A stretch of DNA of 64,000 bases from CAVWNR01 sp963756525 (GTDB taxonomy: Bacteria > Actinomycetota > Actinomycetes > Mycobacteriales > Jatrophihabitantaceae). The stretch lies in the NCBI GenBank assembly GCA_963756525.1, contig CAVWNR010000001.1:558001-622000 (forward strand), given 5' to 3'. Positions 25,186 through 34,638 of this stretch are shown here, one piece after another. The notes under the pieces are model-generated. The model searched no databases, had not been told where the DNA came from, and saw only the letters and a program-made list of their open reading frames with translations. The position numbers and the translations under genes are program-made. Every line of letters begins with the position of its first letter. Position 1 is the stretch's first letter.

Positions 25186-25780
25186 CCTATCGGTGGAATA
25201 ATCTCTGGTCGAGGATCGTTCCACAATTTTATGGCGGTCGCAGCCGCAGCTCTCATCAAGCTTAGGTCGATTGTCACTGCACCACTAATGTCGTGCGCCG
25301 GCCAATCGAAAGCTATCGTAAGGGCAGATTCAGCAGGTAACGGGGTTAGTGTCCACCTATTGTCAGCCTGTCGCGAGGTACGAAGCCCTCCCATGGGAAC
25401 GAGGGAGTATGGGTTGGCTCTTTACGGGCGAAGTCGCGACGCTGAGTCATTTTTAACGGGTTCCGTGATACCGCAATCTCTTCTCCATCAGCCTCCCATC
25501 TCATAACGATCTCATCTTGAAGGGCACTCGTTGAGCGGGGACCAGACAATGGCAGAAATCGCAGAGTGTCCGCGCTAGCAGCGACTGCGGGATGCAGACG
25601 GGCCAGCAAAACCGTCATCATCCCGCCCGGCCACGCGTGTACGGTGGCCACGCCAACGGCGGCAGACGTGCCTTGAATAATGAGCGGAGGGAAGTTGGAA
25701 GCCGCTGCGACGACTGACTCGGGCGGCCCAGCAAAGCCTGGTTTCCTGTAGCCCTGCGCAACTGAATCACGCATCATCAT
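25182..25780 (-). pseudogene. hypothetical protein gene split by a frameshift
   Basis: Two minus-strand frames form one protein. The upstream frame (25780 to about 25390) reads MMMRDSVAQGYRKPGF ... LQDEIVMRWEADGEE; the match then shifts to a second frame, ADNRWTLTPLPAESALTIAFDWPAHDISG, ending at 25182. The last part resembles the conserved tail of actinobacterial proteins with a WVxPLPPxGPLTFVCEWPA motif, whose function is not known to me. The shift lies near 25380-25400. Base composition is visibly less GC-rich than the core genome. The stop codon lies in the IS target duplication, so the IS landed right at the gene's end. Confidence 0.5.
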
Positions 25781-25835
25781 TCAATTTCAGCCGTTCCAAT
25801 GTTTGGCGCTCGTTTAACCCACTGTATCACATGCC

Positions 25836-26332
25836 CTATTCATTGACGTCACCATCGGTTGCATCGATAAGTGCCGCGCACCACACGCCAGGCCGGACAT
25901 ACGTATAGAATGGTTCCTGGAATTCTATGACTTCGTTAGGATTGATTACGACTGGGTCACTGTAGAATGATCCTTCCGTGGTCTAAGCAGTAATGTCCCG
26001 TATAGGTGCAGACTCCGTGAGAGCACACTTGCATCGGCATACTCGACGTAGTCGCCAAAGCCCCATATCGAAATGCACAGCTCGTACTGGTCCCATGGAT
26101 ATACACCTGTGCATCCCGTCGCCGAGTCGGGACGAGCTGGCATCGAAGGGTTTGTGGACATTGTCAATCTGCCCCGGAGGGACGGCGCGGCGACCTGAAC
26201 AGCGGCAGAATGTCCTTGAGTGGCGGAGAGTGTCTCGCCATGACGATCGATCGTGGATGCCCCGGCGGCGGGAGCGGTCATCGCAACAACAAGGGCGACA
26301 GCACCGCACATGGCAGCACCGAAGAATATCAC
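25836..26332 (-). pseudogene. small secreted protein gene, frameshifted near its 3' end
   Basis: From ATG 26330-26332 a signal peptide is clear: MIFFGAAMCGAVALVVAMTAPAAGA. Then YELCISIWGFGDYVEYADASV looks like the conserved central part of small actinobacterial exported proteins of unknown function (a pattern like LCIQVxGxGxYVE). The open frame ends at 25946 in an unrelated tail, while another frame continues with GSFYSDPVVINPNEVIEFQEPFYTYV and ends with a WCAALIDATDG segment at 25836, which is a sensible C-terminus for such a protein. So at least one frameshift has occurred near 25990. AT-richer than neighbours. Confidence 0.5.
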
Positions 26333-27226
26333 CTTGATTGAACCGTTCGGAACGGTCTCTTATACGCGGCTCGCATGTCCCGCATCGGCGCCGGATAGAA
26401 CCCGAGGTACACCCGGATCTGACAGGTGGGCAGGTCGTTATCACCAGGTTTGAATGCGACAATATTCTTCGCCTGCTCAGGCTGATCCTCCTGCCCGCAC
26501 ACCAGCGGATGGGGGAAGGTGGCCGTCCCATCGTGGCAGCCCGAGCTCGGCGGCCTGCTCCGCAGCGGTCGCCGGTTCGCCACCACGGACACGGCAGCCG
26601 CCACGCGCGATGGTGCACGCATACCGAGCACCGACGCGGCCGCCACCGCCTGCGCTGGGCGCGCCAACCGGGGCCGGCGGCGCAGCACGGTCGCCGCGAA
26701 GGAGCGCGGTGCCGACAACTCGCCCGCATCGCCGCGCAATGCGTCGCCCGGCAGCTCGGCGAGCAGCGCGCCCACGCGCAGCGAGCTGCCGGAGGTGTAC
26801 TCACCCAGCCGCTCGGGCTACCGGCCCGGTCAGTTCCGGTCCAGCCCTGCCGTCAGCTGGCCCACCTGCGCTGCAGTGAAACCGGCCAACCCGACCAGCC
26901 GCGCGCAGGTAATCAGCCAGCATCCGCGCCCAACCTCGCCGAGCCAGTCCGGCGGTGCGAGGCGGGCCGTGACATAAATGATCTTCCACGCAGAGATACG
27001 AGCATTCGGCGTTCCGGCACACAGTAATGACGAAAACCGTGCGGAGCCTACCCCGCCCTGACGCGGGCTACGTATTTCTGCTGGAAGCTGGCACTCAGCC
27101 GGTGGTTTCGGGAGCCAGAGCGGGTACCGCGGCCCACCGGGAGCGCGCTGGACCTCGCCGTCTCTGTAAGCTGCTTGGGCCGAGGCGGTGTTACGTTACG
27201 CGAGAGGCGTGCATGTACCGCCGTCA
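26333..27226. other. stretch without a recognisable gene (GC-rich block inside AT-richer island DNA)
   Basis: About 890 bases. A minus-strand frame (26329-26775) reads a plausible segment, VGALLAELPGDALRGDAGE ... RRRPRLARPAQAV, then CQIRVYLGFYPAPMRDM, and stops just before the small secreted protein gene. It has no domain I recognise and no start signal, and codon usage changes within it, so it may join two unrelated pieces. The rest (26776-27226) shows nothing supportable. Confidence 0.3.
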
Positions 27227-28276
27227 TCAGGAGGGCGGACACTTTTGATGGTGCTGAATGATGTCCCCATAGTTCTCCCAGTAGTCGGTGAAGCTATATC
27301 CGTCACTGGAAATCGACCCTGGCATAGCCATCACAGTCTTCAGGTCACACGTGTACATACCACCGTAATAGTGTGGCAGGTTCCCAACGCCAGTTAGTGA
27401 GACACCCGGCGCGGCCGCAGCGGCGGTAGTGAAGGTCGTTGTCGAGTTCGCCAGATGTGGAAAGAAACCAACATCCGTACGCTCAAGAATCCACTCGGCG
27501 GTACCAGCGAGACTGAAGCTACCGTTGATGTTGTAGGTGCCACCCGTTTCCTTCGTCAAATCAAATACTTGGAACTTGGCGCTGTTCGTTGCGGCGGTGA
27601 TCTGCGTGTAGACAGTGTCCCCAGCGGTTACATCAGACGTGATGACTTGCTGAGAATTCAGCGGCGGAGTCACCTCCCACCACAGGTAATACGCGTGACT
27701 GCCAAGAACGTCGTCGGACTCGGAGCCCGCCTGGATCAGCGGCAGCGACGCACTCGCACCTTGACCAAATCCGACCCATGACGATGAGTAAGCCTGATCC
27801 CCAGGATTAGCGCTGCCAAGCGGGACCGTCCAATAGGCCTGTATGTCATTGTAGGTGTGATCGTCTGCAACATTGCCAGACCAATTGAAGTAAGCAATCT
27901 CCTGCTGTGGCGGCAGGTTGTTAGGCCGAGCTTCTGCAGGCCGGTTCACCCGCACCGGGCCATGTCCTGGATGCCCGTTGCGCAGCTGGCACGAGGTATG
28001 CGGCAGTGGGTGCCGCACGAATCGCTCCCACGTAGCCCTGGTCCGCTGGTCGCGGGGCCTCGGCGGATATCCCAAAGAAATCAACTGGGCATTACTAAGC
28101 GCATCCGCGTTGAATTCCTTGGGTACGGTGACATTGATCGCAACGATACCGCCGCCGCATGATGTTCGAGAGAACACGGCCGCCGCTGCGGGGGCCGCCT
28201 CGCCGCGCGTCGCGGTCGATAAGCCAGACACAATTATCGTTGACAGGGCGCTAACCGCCACGAGGCTTCGCCACAT
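27227..28276 (-). CDS. secreted G1-family (glutamic) endopeptidase
   Basis: An exported protein of 349 residues with a signal peptide (MWRSLVAVSALSTIIVSGLSTATRG) and a C-terminal eqolisin-like beta-sandwich. G1 landmarks are present: YFNWSGNVADDHTYNDIQAYWTVP, SSSWVGFGQG, LIQAGSESD with the candidate catalytic Gln, YYLWWEVTPP and GTAEWILERTD with the candidate catalytic Glu. Such peptidases work at acidic pH outside the cell in fungi; bacterial members are common in actinomycetes but little studied. ATG 28274-28276 has GGGAGGG just upstream; the frame is open to 28429 without a signal peptide. It is the only clearly intact secreted enzyme in the AT-richer cargo zone and is divergent from the lipoprotein gene at 28344. 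Confidence 0.8.
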   Translation of the reverse strand: MWRSLVAVSALSTIIVSGLSTATRGEAAPAAAAVFSRTSCGGGIVAINVTVPKEFNADALSNAQLISLGYPPRPRDQRTRATWERFVRHPLPHTSCQLRNGHPGHGPVRVNRPAEARPNNLPPQQEIAYFNWSGNVADDHTYNDIQAYWTVPLGSANPGDQAYSSSWVGFGQGASASLPLIQAGSESDDVLGSHAYYLWWEVTPPLNSQQVITSDVTAGDTVYTQITAATNSAKFQVFDLTKETGGTYNINGSFSLAGTAEWILERTDVGFFPHLANSTTTFTTAAAAAPGVSLTGVGNLPHYYGGMYTCDLKTVMAMPGSISSDGYSFTDYWENYGDIIQHHQKCPPS

Positions 28277-28343
28277 AGTCCCTCCCCGGAGGGTTACGTG
28301 CGGTACTCTAGTGCATGATGTCCGCTTTGACAAGTAGGTGCTA

Positions 28344-28823
28344 ATGTTTGGCCCAACACGCCTACCAGGGATCAGACAGCTACTCACATTGACAGCGTGC
28401 GCAAGCGCATGTGTAGCCTGCGGCTCCACCGCCCACGGTAAGGGCAGTCACCCAATGCTCGTAATATGCGGAACCGAGATCGCCTCCCCTGCATCTCAGG
28501 CAGGGCAGACCTGGTACATAGATGCCACAGTGCACCCACCGTCACAGCCGGTGGTACTGCCTGTCGTCCCGACGCCAGCTGCTGGCGGGACGTGGGTACG
28601 CCTCTCCGACAATTGCAGTCATGGGACTGACGTCGGCATCGCACCAGCCACGACGTTTCACCTGGCCGACGCGGTCCGTGCGACGGATGGCAATTACGTG
28701 GCAGTTCGCGTTACAGCTACGCAGATAGGCGCGGGACGGCTCACGTTCGTGAGACCGGACGGCTCAAGCGGAGCTATCGCCTTCCAAGCAACTGCCGGGC
28801 CAACTCCCGCATCAACTACCTAG
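28344..28823 (+). CDS. small lipoprotein, island cargo, unknown function
   Basis: A 159-residue protein with a short hydrophobic signal (IRQLLTLTACASACVACGS) ending in a lipobox-like VAC, then a beta-rich domain (MLVICGTEI, GTWVRLSDNCSHG, TFHLADAVRATDGNYVAVRVTATQIGAGRLTF). Family not recognised. The ATG at 28344 is within two codons of a GTG at 28338. Divergent from the G1 peptidase gene with only about 67 bases between the starts, so they may share a regulatory region. Low GC compared with the core. Confidence 0.6.
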   Translation: MFGPTRLPGIRQLLTLTACASACVACGSTAHGKGSHPMLVICGTEIASPASQAGQTWYIDATVHPPSQPVVLPVVPTPAAGGTWVRLSDNCSHGTDVGIAPATTFHLADAVRATDGNYVAVRVTATQIGAGRLTFVRPDGSSGAIAFQATAGPTPASTT

Positions 28824-29777
28824 TGGTCACGGTGGTCACCGTGTCCTCGACGGGCACGCCGACGATCGTCGCGGCGGCGCCCGTCGACGTGTAAGACCTG
28901 CATCCGGCGGCCGACGGCGGCCTGTCCTTCCTCGCCGCCACGCCCGGGCCTGCGACCACGCGGGTTCCACGCCAAGGCGGCCCGGTTGACCGCGCTCGGG
29001 ACAGGTCCGTTGACCCGGCTGCACGTGTTCGCCGGCCGCGGCGGGCATGCGACCCTCGCTGGCGCGACCGGCACCTACTCGGCAGTCACGGCCGCGGTCC
29101 GGGGTGGTCGCCGACACCGGGCTGCCGGCCGGCGCGCAGGCCCCGTCGCTGGACGGCGACGCGATCTTCGGTCCGCCGAACGGGAAGACGGCCGGCGTGC
29201 TGTCGGCGCCGTCGCGACCGGCACCGTGCCCACCGCCTGGACCGCCGTGCCGACCGCCCGGGTCACCGTGACGCCGGCTGCGTACGAGCGGCCCGGCGCG
29301 GCCACTCCCGCGCCGACGGTGAAGCCGGTCGGCCGGGCCCAGCCGCACGGCGACGACGCCCCCACCCACGCCGCCGGCCCGGCGCGCGGGCATGCTCCGC
29401 ACGTCACCGGCACCCGGCAGCTAGCCGGTGCCGCCGCCGCGGCAGCGGCGGTCCCGGCGACTGCTTCGCCGCATACGCCGACCTGCGCGGTGCCGCGGCT
29501 GGATCCCACCCGGCAGGTGATGCAGCCGTCGGTGGCGCAGCTGAACTGGGCCGCGCAGATGGCAGAGCAGGGTCTGCTGAGGTCGGCGAACGGGCTCGGG
29601 CTAGCCGTCGTTGCCGCAGCGGACGGCGGGTTGATCGGCATCGCGCTTCTGATAGCCAGTAACGCAGTCGGCGCATTGGCTACTGCAGGTTACGTGCTCC
29701 TCGCGATCGGGGTCGTGCTCGCATTGCTCTGCTTGCGCCGCTCTCAGCAACGTTCACGGGCGCAGCCTGAGAACTGA
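28823..29777 (+). pseudogene. degraded surface/transglycosylase-type protein gene with a new membrane tail
   Basis: Pieces of one protein are spread over three frames: STGTPTIVAAAPVDV, a TAA stop, DLHPAADGGLSFLAATPG; then FHAKAARLTALGTGPLTRLHVFAGRGG; then GVVADTGLPAGAQAPSLDGDAIFGPPNGKT; then ATGTVPTAWTAVPTARVTVTPAAYE and CAVPRLDPTRQVMQPSVAQLNWAAQMAEQGLL. This series is familiar from long actinobacterial exported proteins that continue into a lytic-transglycosylase-like domain, but here it stops at about 29590 and is fused in frame to a hydrophobic stretch (GLIGIALLIASNAVG, LLAIGVVLALLCL). At least three frameshifts and one stop make the gene non-functional as a whole; the last 170 codons remain open. 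Confidence 0.55.
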
Positions 29778-29972
29778 ACTCGACCGTGGTGGTCGCCGAG
29801 AAAAGCCCGCAGGCCTCAGCGAGTCACTGGTCAAGGTCCGCCAGCGTTGAAGCGTGAACTTGTGAGGGGCGACGTTTCGGTGACGAACAACCGCAGGCGC
29901 CGGCCTGGCCTTGGCCTGGCGACCCCCAGGACCGCATACTTATCCAGTCTGGACTCGCCGCGAGCCTTCCGC

Positions 29973-30185
29973 TCACTGCTGTGAGGCGCGTAGCGCTGCA
30001 CCCGATAGGTGCAGCTGCAGGTACAGCCGCAGGGCGTCGTCGAGTTTCGCCGGGACGCGGCCGATCGCCGGGCCGATGCGTTCGACGGCCACAGACCGGA
30101 TCTGCTCGGCGTGCGCCTTGGCGTACGTCCGCAGTCCGGTGGCCGCTGCGGGCAGGAGGGTCGGGAACGGATACATGCGGGTCAC
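29973..30185 (-). CDS. small hypothetical protein downstream of the relaxase gene
   Basis: A 70-residue frame (MTRMYPFPTLLPAAATGLRTY ... VPAKLDDALRLYLQLHLSGAALRASQQ) on the same strand as the relaxase gene and 73 bases after its stop. It looks alpha-helical. No family recognised. The start is GTG 30183-30185 with GCAAGG nearby. It may be co-transcribed with the relaxase gene. Confidence 0.35.
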   Translation of the reverse strand: MTRMYPFPTLLPAAATGLRTYAKAHAEQIRSVAVERIGPAIGRVPAKLDDALRLYLQLHLSGAALRASQQ

Positions 30186-30258
30186 CTTGCTGGTGACGGG
30201 TACGACGGTTGCCGCGCCGGCTGACTCACCACCCAGACGAACGGGCTGTCCGGGCTCC

Positions 30259-33200
30259 TCATCGTCCGATGCTGGGTCCGGGGTTGGGCTGGGGTGTGTA
30301 GCTGGGCGCGGGCATGGGTGGGCGGCGGGTGGTCGGCTCCTTGCCGTCGCCGAGGGTGCGGTCGATGCCGCGGCGGATTTGTCGTTCGTGTTGCCAGAGG
30401 CGGGTGGCGGCGGTGAGCAGCGCGGTCGGGTTGGGCTGCGTGCTGAGGGCGGGCTCGCCGAGCAGGCGGGTGATCGTGCCGTCGGCGGTGGTGAGCTGGC
30501 GTTCGACCCGCGGGATCAGGTCGCGGAATTCGCCGGCCCGTTCCGGCCGAGCCAGGTTGAGGACGTACTGCTGTTCGGCCAGGGGCGTGTGCTCGCGGCG
30601 GGCCTGGCTGTAGGCCGCCTCGGCCTGCGCGGCGGCGTCTTGCTGGACGGCTTGCTCGGGGTGGCCGGCGTTGGCAGTGTCGGCGGCGTGGGCGTGGACG
30701 GCCTCGGCAACGGCGGCGCTGTGCCAGCCGGTGGCGAGCGCCGCGGGGTCGGCCAGTGGTGCGGGGAGCCGGTCGAGGACGGGCTGCCAGCGCTCGGCCC
30801 AGGCGTCGAGGCGCTGCTGCGCGGCGGTCAGGTCGCGGCGGCCGCGGCCGAACCGGCCGGTGCCGGCGCGGATGCGCCGGGCGGCAGCGTCGGCGGCGGG
30901 CCGCTCGTGCTGCCAGGCGGCGTGGAGCAGGGCGGCGTGCTGGTTCTTCTCCGCGGCGATGGCGTGGTCGGTGGCGGCCAGCCGCCGCCGGGCATCGTCG
31001 TAGGCGGCGCGGGCGGTGTCGAGCCGGGCCCGGGCGTCGCGGAGGGCGGGTTGCAGGTCGGCGAGGCGGCCGGCGGCGTCTTCGGCGTTGCGCAGCGCGG
31101 GCCGCAGCCGGGCCAACCGTTCCCGGGCCTGCTCGCGGGCCAACCAGGCTTCGTGCAGCTCCGCCAGCACCGTCTGCAGTGGGCGGGGCGGGGCGTAGCG
31201 GGCGGCCTCGCGCGCGGCGCTGTCGCGGGTGTGGGCGGGGCCGAGGTCGGCGCGGTCTCGGCCGAAGGCGAACGTCCACTGTTCGCGGGCCTCGGCGTCG
31301 GTGGTGGCGATGAGGTGGGCGGTATTGGTGCGCCGGCCGCGGGTGAGCCCGACGTAGCCGCCGGCGGCGGTGGTGTGCTCGTCGAGCAGCAGGTGGGCGT
31401 GGTCGACGGTGAGCCCTTGGGCGCCGTGCCCGGTGGTGGCGTAGGCGAGTTCGACGTGAGTGGTGACGTAGTCGGCCGGCAGGAGGCGTTGGCCGGCGGG
31501 GCCGCGGACGTGGAGCGCGCCGTCGGGGCGGGTGGCGGTGACGGTCCAGGTGTCGCGGTTCGCGACGGCGAGGTCGCGGTCGTTGCGCCGGGTCGCGACC
31601 AGGTCGCCGGCGCCGAGGCGTTCCCCGGCCCGGGTGGTCACGGCGTGGGTGTCGTCGACCAGGCCGGCGTTGATCATGGCGTCGCGGATGGCCTGGTTGG
31701 CCTCGCCGGCCCGCTCCCGGATGGCCGCGACCACGCAGCTGGACTGCCCGGCGCGCCGGTCGGCGACCACCGCCGCCGCCACCGCCTCGTGCAACGTAGC
31801 GGGGTCGGGATGCACGGCGAGCTGGCCGCGCCGGTTGAGGACGGTGTAGACGGCGTCCGGGTCCTCCCCGGTGCGCATGGCGGCGGCGAGTTCGGCGTAG
31901 GCGCGGTCCGGGACGGTGAGCTCCCGCCCGGCCGGGGTGGTCGTGATGGTGACGAACCGGTGCGCGACGTCGAGGGTGATTGGCTGGGTCCAGCGGGCGG
32001 CGTGATCGAGCACCCCGCCGCGGCCGACCGCGGGCAGTTGGTGCCGGTCGCCGACGAACGCGACCCGGGCCTGCGCTTCGTCGGCGAGGGTGAGCAGCGC
32101 GCGGGCGGTGTCCTGGTCGAGCATCCCGGCTTCGTCCACCAGGAGCACGTCACCGGCATGCAAGCGCAGGTCCTCGGCCGGGCCGGTGTAGGTGGCGCCG
32201 GTGACGGGGTCGGTCTGGCCGGGGTGCAGGCGGGTCCAGGTGCCGTGGGTGTCCCAGCGCCACCCGTGCGCATGGGCGAGTTTGGCGGCGGAGCTGGCGG
32301 CGGCGCCGGTCTCGCCCTCCACGACGCGGGCGGCGCGCAGCGTCGGGGTGACCACCACCATGGCGCGGCCGCGTGCGGTGAGCTGGTCGCGGGCGGCGGC
32401 GAGGGTGGTGGTCTTCCCGGCCCCGGCGGCGCCCTCGATGACGACCAGCGCCTGGTCGCCGGCCAGGGCGGCGACCGCGGCGGCCTGCCCCACGTCCAGT
32501 CCCTCGGCGGTGACGGCCGGCTGAGCTGGGTCTGGGTGGGGTTCGGCGGCGCGGGCGGCCAGCCGGCCGACCAGATCGGTCTCCACGTCCAGCACGTGCT
32601 CGCTGGTCATCGCCCGGATGTGACCGGGGGTGCCGGGCCGGTCGAGCAGCGGCACGCACCGCGCGACGGCGCGGGCGGTGAGGTCCTCGGCCAACTCGGC
32701 GCGGGCAGCTGGCTCGGCGAGCAGCCCGAGCGCGGCGAGCTGCTGCTCGACCGCGCCGCGCACGTCCGCGGCGTTCCACCCGGAGCGGGCCGCGCCCAAC
32801 TCGGCCAGCACCACCTCGACGACCTGGTCTCGGTCGACGCCGGCGACCGGGACGCCGGTCACCGGCACGGGGGTGTCGCGGTCGCGGTAGCCGAGCGCAG
32901 CGAGCTCGTCGAGCCACCGCCGCCGCAGCTTCGCACCGGATACTGGGCTGACCTTGTCGGGGCGCTGCGTGGCCCAGGCGCGGGTGTCCCAGCCACGGCG
33001 CAGCGCCGGCCCGGGCTCCTGCCCGGGATGCTCCGTGCGCCAGGCAGCCTCGTACCGGTCCAGGTGCCGGCCGATCTGGGCGGCGCGCTTGGAGAACGCG
33101 CCGACACACGGTGCCAGCTGCGCCAATTCGCCATCAGAATTCAGCGTGTAGCCGTGCCGGGCCAGGGCGGCGCGGAATTGCGGGTCACAGGCAATTGCGG

Positions 33201-33795
33201 TGTGCCCGATCCCGTTGACCGCGGCCAGAGAGTCGCGGACCGTGACGGTGTCCAGGCCGCGCCATTTCCCGGCCGCGAATACCCGGGCGTTGATCTGCAC
33301 ATGCAGATGCCGGTGCGGATCGCCCGCACGGGAGGTGTAATGCCGCACCACCGCCGCCTCGAGGTACTCCACCGGCACGGCGACCTGCTGCCCGCGCGGG
33401 CCCACCCGAGTCGTGACGCGCCGGGCCAGCCAGCCGATGATCTCCTCACCGGCCCGGTCCTGCGCCGCCTCATACGCTGCCGCGATCTCCGGGTGCAGCT
33501 CGGCGGCCAGCGACCAGGACTTCGGCCCGTTCACCACCACCTCGACGAACCGCACCGCATTCGCGTCCTGCCGCAACCGGCCCCGGGGCTCGCCGGTGGC
33601 CGGGTCGAGCCCGGCCACCCACGCCTCATACCCCTCCCCGTCCAGCCCGGTCAGTTCCCGCACCGGGTGCTCGACACCGGCGGCGTAGCGGCGGGCGACC
33701 CCGCTGCCCTCGATCAGGTAGTAGTCATCCGCACGGCACCGGCCGGCCTCCAGGTAATTACGCGCGCCGGCCGGCGCACCCCGGTAGACCTTCAT
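30259..33795 (-). CDS. MobF-family conjugative relaxase-helicase (TrwC/TraI/TraA type)
   Basis: A 1178-residue protein expected to nick the element's transfer origin and unwind the strand for transfer. N-terminal TrwC relaxase domain (about 1-330): candidate catalytic Tyr residues in RADDYYL (about 25-26) and the three-His metal site in DPHRHLHVQIN (His 161, 163, 165). Then a RecD-like helicase: Walker A EGAAGAGKTTT (about 455), Walker B VLLVDEAGMLDQ (about 553), and GYVGLTRGRRTNTAHL (about 818). The last 300 residues are an Ala/Arg/Glu-rich, probably coiled-coil tail. The ATG at 33793-33795 (MKVYRGAPAGARNYLEAG) matches family N-termini; a TTG at 33825 is in frame. No coupling protein or type IV secretion gene was found nearby. 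Confidence 0.92.
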   Translation of the reverse strand: MKVYRGAPAGARNYLEAGRCRADDYYLIEGSGVARRYAAGVEHPVRELTGLDGEGYEAWVAGLDPATGEPRGRLRQDANAVRFVEVVVNGPKSWSLAAELHPEIAAAYEAAQDRAGEEIIGWLARRVTTRVGPRGQQVAVPVEYLEAAVVRHYTSRAGDPHRHLHVQINARVFAAGKWRGLDTVTVRDSLAAVNGIGHTAIACDPQFRAALARHGYTLNSDGELAQLAPCVGAFSKRAAQIGRHLDRYEAAWRTEHPGQEPGPALRRGWDTRAWATQRPDKVSPVSGAKLRRRWLDELAALGYRDRDTPVPVTGVPVAGVDRDQVVEVVLAELGAARSGWNAADVRGAVEQQLAALGLLAEPAARAELAEDLTARAVARCVPLLDRPGTPGHIRAMTSEHVLDVETDLVGRLAARAAEPHPDPAQPAVTAEGLDVGQAAAVAALAGDQALVVIEGAAGAGKTTTLAAARDQLTARGRAMVVVTPTLRAARVVEGETGAAASSAAKLAHAHGWRWDTHGTWTRLHPGQTDPVTGATYTGPAEDLRLHAGDVLLVDEAGMLDQDTARALLTLADEAQARVAFVGDRHQLPAVGRGGVLDHAARWTQPITLDVAHRFVTITTTPAGRELTVPDRAYAELAAAMRTGEDPDAVYTVLNRRGQLAVHPDPATLHEAVAAAVVADRRAGQSSCVVAAIRERAGEANQAIRDAMINAGLVDDTHAVTTRAGERLGAGDLVATRRNDRDLAVANRDTWTVTATRPDGALHVRGPAGQRLLPADYVTTHVELAYATTGHGAQGLTVDHAHLLLDEHTTAAGGYVGLTRGRRTNTAHLIATTDAEAREQWTFAFGRDRADLGPAHTRDSAAREAARYAPPRPLQTVLAELHEAWLAREQARERLARLRPALRNAEDAAGRLADLQPALRDARARLDTARAAYDDARRRLAATDHAIAAEKNQHAALLHAAWQHERPAADAAARRIRAGTGRFGRGRRDLTAAQQRLDAWAERWQPVLDRLPAPLADPAALATGWHSAAVAEAVHAHAADTANAGHPEQAVQQDAAAQAEAAYSQARREHTPLAEQQYVLNLARPERAGEFRDLIPRVERQLTTADGTITRLLGEPALSTQPNPTALLTAATRLWQHERQIRRGIDRTLGDGKEPTTRRPPMPAPSYTPQPNPGPSIGR

Positions 33796-34410
33796 CCCGC
33801 CATGCAATTTCTCACTAACTCCCAACGATAGCCAATAACGTTCAGCAATTCGCCCGAATACCTACCGATATTCGTAGCATACGTGCCGTGGGGTAGCAAT
33901 GGGTCGGCAATTGCTGGGTGTTGTTGGCGTATTGGCTGGGGTCATTGCTGCGGTATTTGGGGCGGTTATTCGGCGTAGGGCAGAGACGGTCTGGTGGGGT
34001 CGAGGCGGGGACGGGCGGGGTCGGGAAGGACGGGTGGTGGTTGGGTGAGTGGGTGCAGACAGGGCGAGGGCATGGCACTGCGATGTCGCACGTAGGGACC
34101 TGGCGAGCACCGCTCGCCAGACCGTGGGCAGGGCGCGATCAGTGACCTGGGTTGCACCCCGCGCGCCGCCTCAGAACCAGGGACCAGCACGAAGGAGCCC
34201 ACCGTCCACGACGACCAACACGCGCAAGCTGTGCGCGGCCAATGGTGGTCACCCCACCACCGGCACCGCACCCCGGTGTCACACGTAGCAGTAGAAGACG
34301 AGTCACCCCCGACCGCAAAAAATCTTGGTTCGCAGGTGACCGAAACGCGCCAGTCGCTGCCTTAGGTAATAGAGGCCGACCACCGAGGTCGCCGGAAGGG
34401 AGCATCCACC
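33796..34410. other. relaxase-excisionase intergenic region (candidate oriT/promoter region)
   Basis: About 600 bases between the divergently placed relaxase and excisionase genes. It is rich in short repeats of GGGT/TTGG type at 33890-34050. A 49-codon + strand frame at 33899-34048 (MGRQLLGVVGVLAGVIAAV, one possible membrane helix) is present but unsupported. Transfer origins of MobF elements usually lie next to the relaxase gene, so oriT is likely here; no diagnostic nick site could be read. Confidence 0.35.
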
Positions 34411-34638
34411 ATGACCGAGCACCAGCCCGACCTGCTCACCATCACCGAGGCGGCCGCGCTGCTGCGCAAGCCGGTCGCGACGCTGCGCTACTGGCGTCAC
34501 CTCGGCACCGGCCCGGACAGCTTCCGTGTCGGCCGACACGTGCACTACCTACGCAGCGCGGTTCTCGACTGGATCGAGCAACAGGCGGCAGCCGGGCGCG
34601 CAGGCCAGGCCGCCGCGCAGTCACGCACCCCCGGGTGA
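34411..34638 (+). CDS. excisionase-like helix-turn-helix protein
   Basis: A 75-residue HTH_17 (excisionase/MerR-type) protein: LLTITEAAALLRKPVATLRYWRHLGTGPDSFRVGRHVHYLRSAVLDWIEQQ. Such proteins bend DNA at the attachment arms and set integrase toward excision, or control its expression. ATG 34411 is preceded by GGAAGGGAG at ideal spacing. It lies 160 bases upstream of the integrase gene on the same strand, the usual xis-int arrangement. Confidence 0.88.
   Translation: MTEHQPDLLTITEAAALLRKPVATLRYWRHLGTGPDSFRVGRHVHYLRSAVLDWIEQQAAAGRAGQAAAQSRTPG

Noticed and set aside
29911..33831. A 1306-codon + strand open frame opposite the relaxase gene
   Set aside because: It mirrors the relaxase gene; its translation is Gly/Val/Arg-rich with no domains, as expected for the antisense of a GC-rich gene.
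33899..34048. A 49-codon frame with a possible membrane helix in the relaxase-excisionase gap
   Set aside because: Made of GGGT/TTGG repeats and without a ribosome binding site; it is more likely non-coding.
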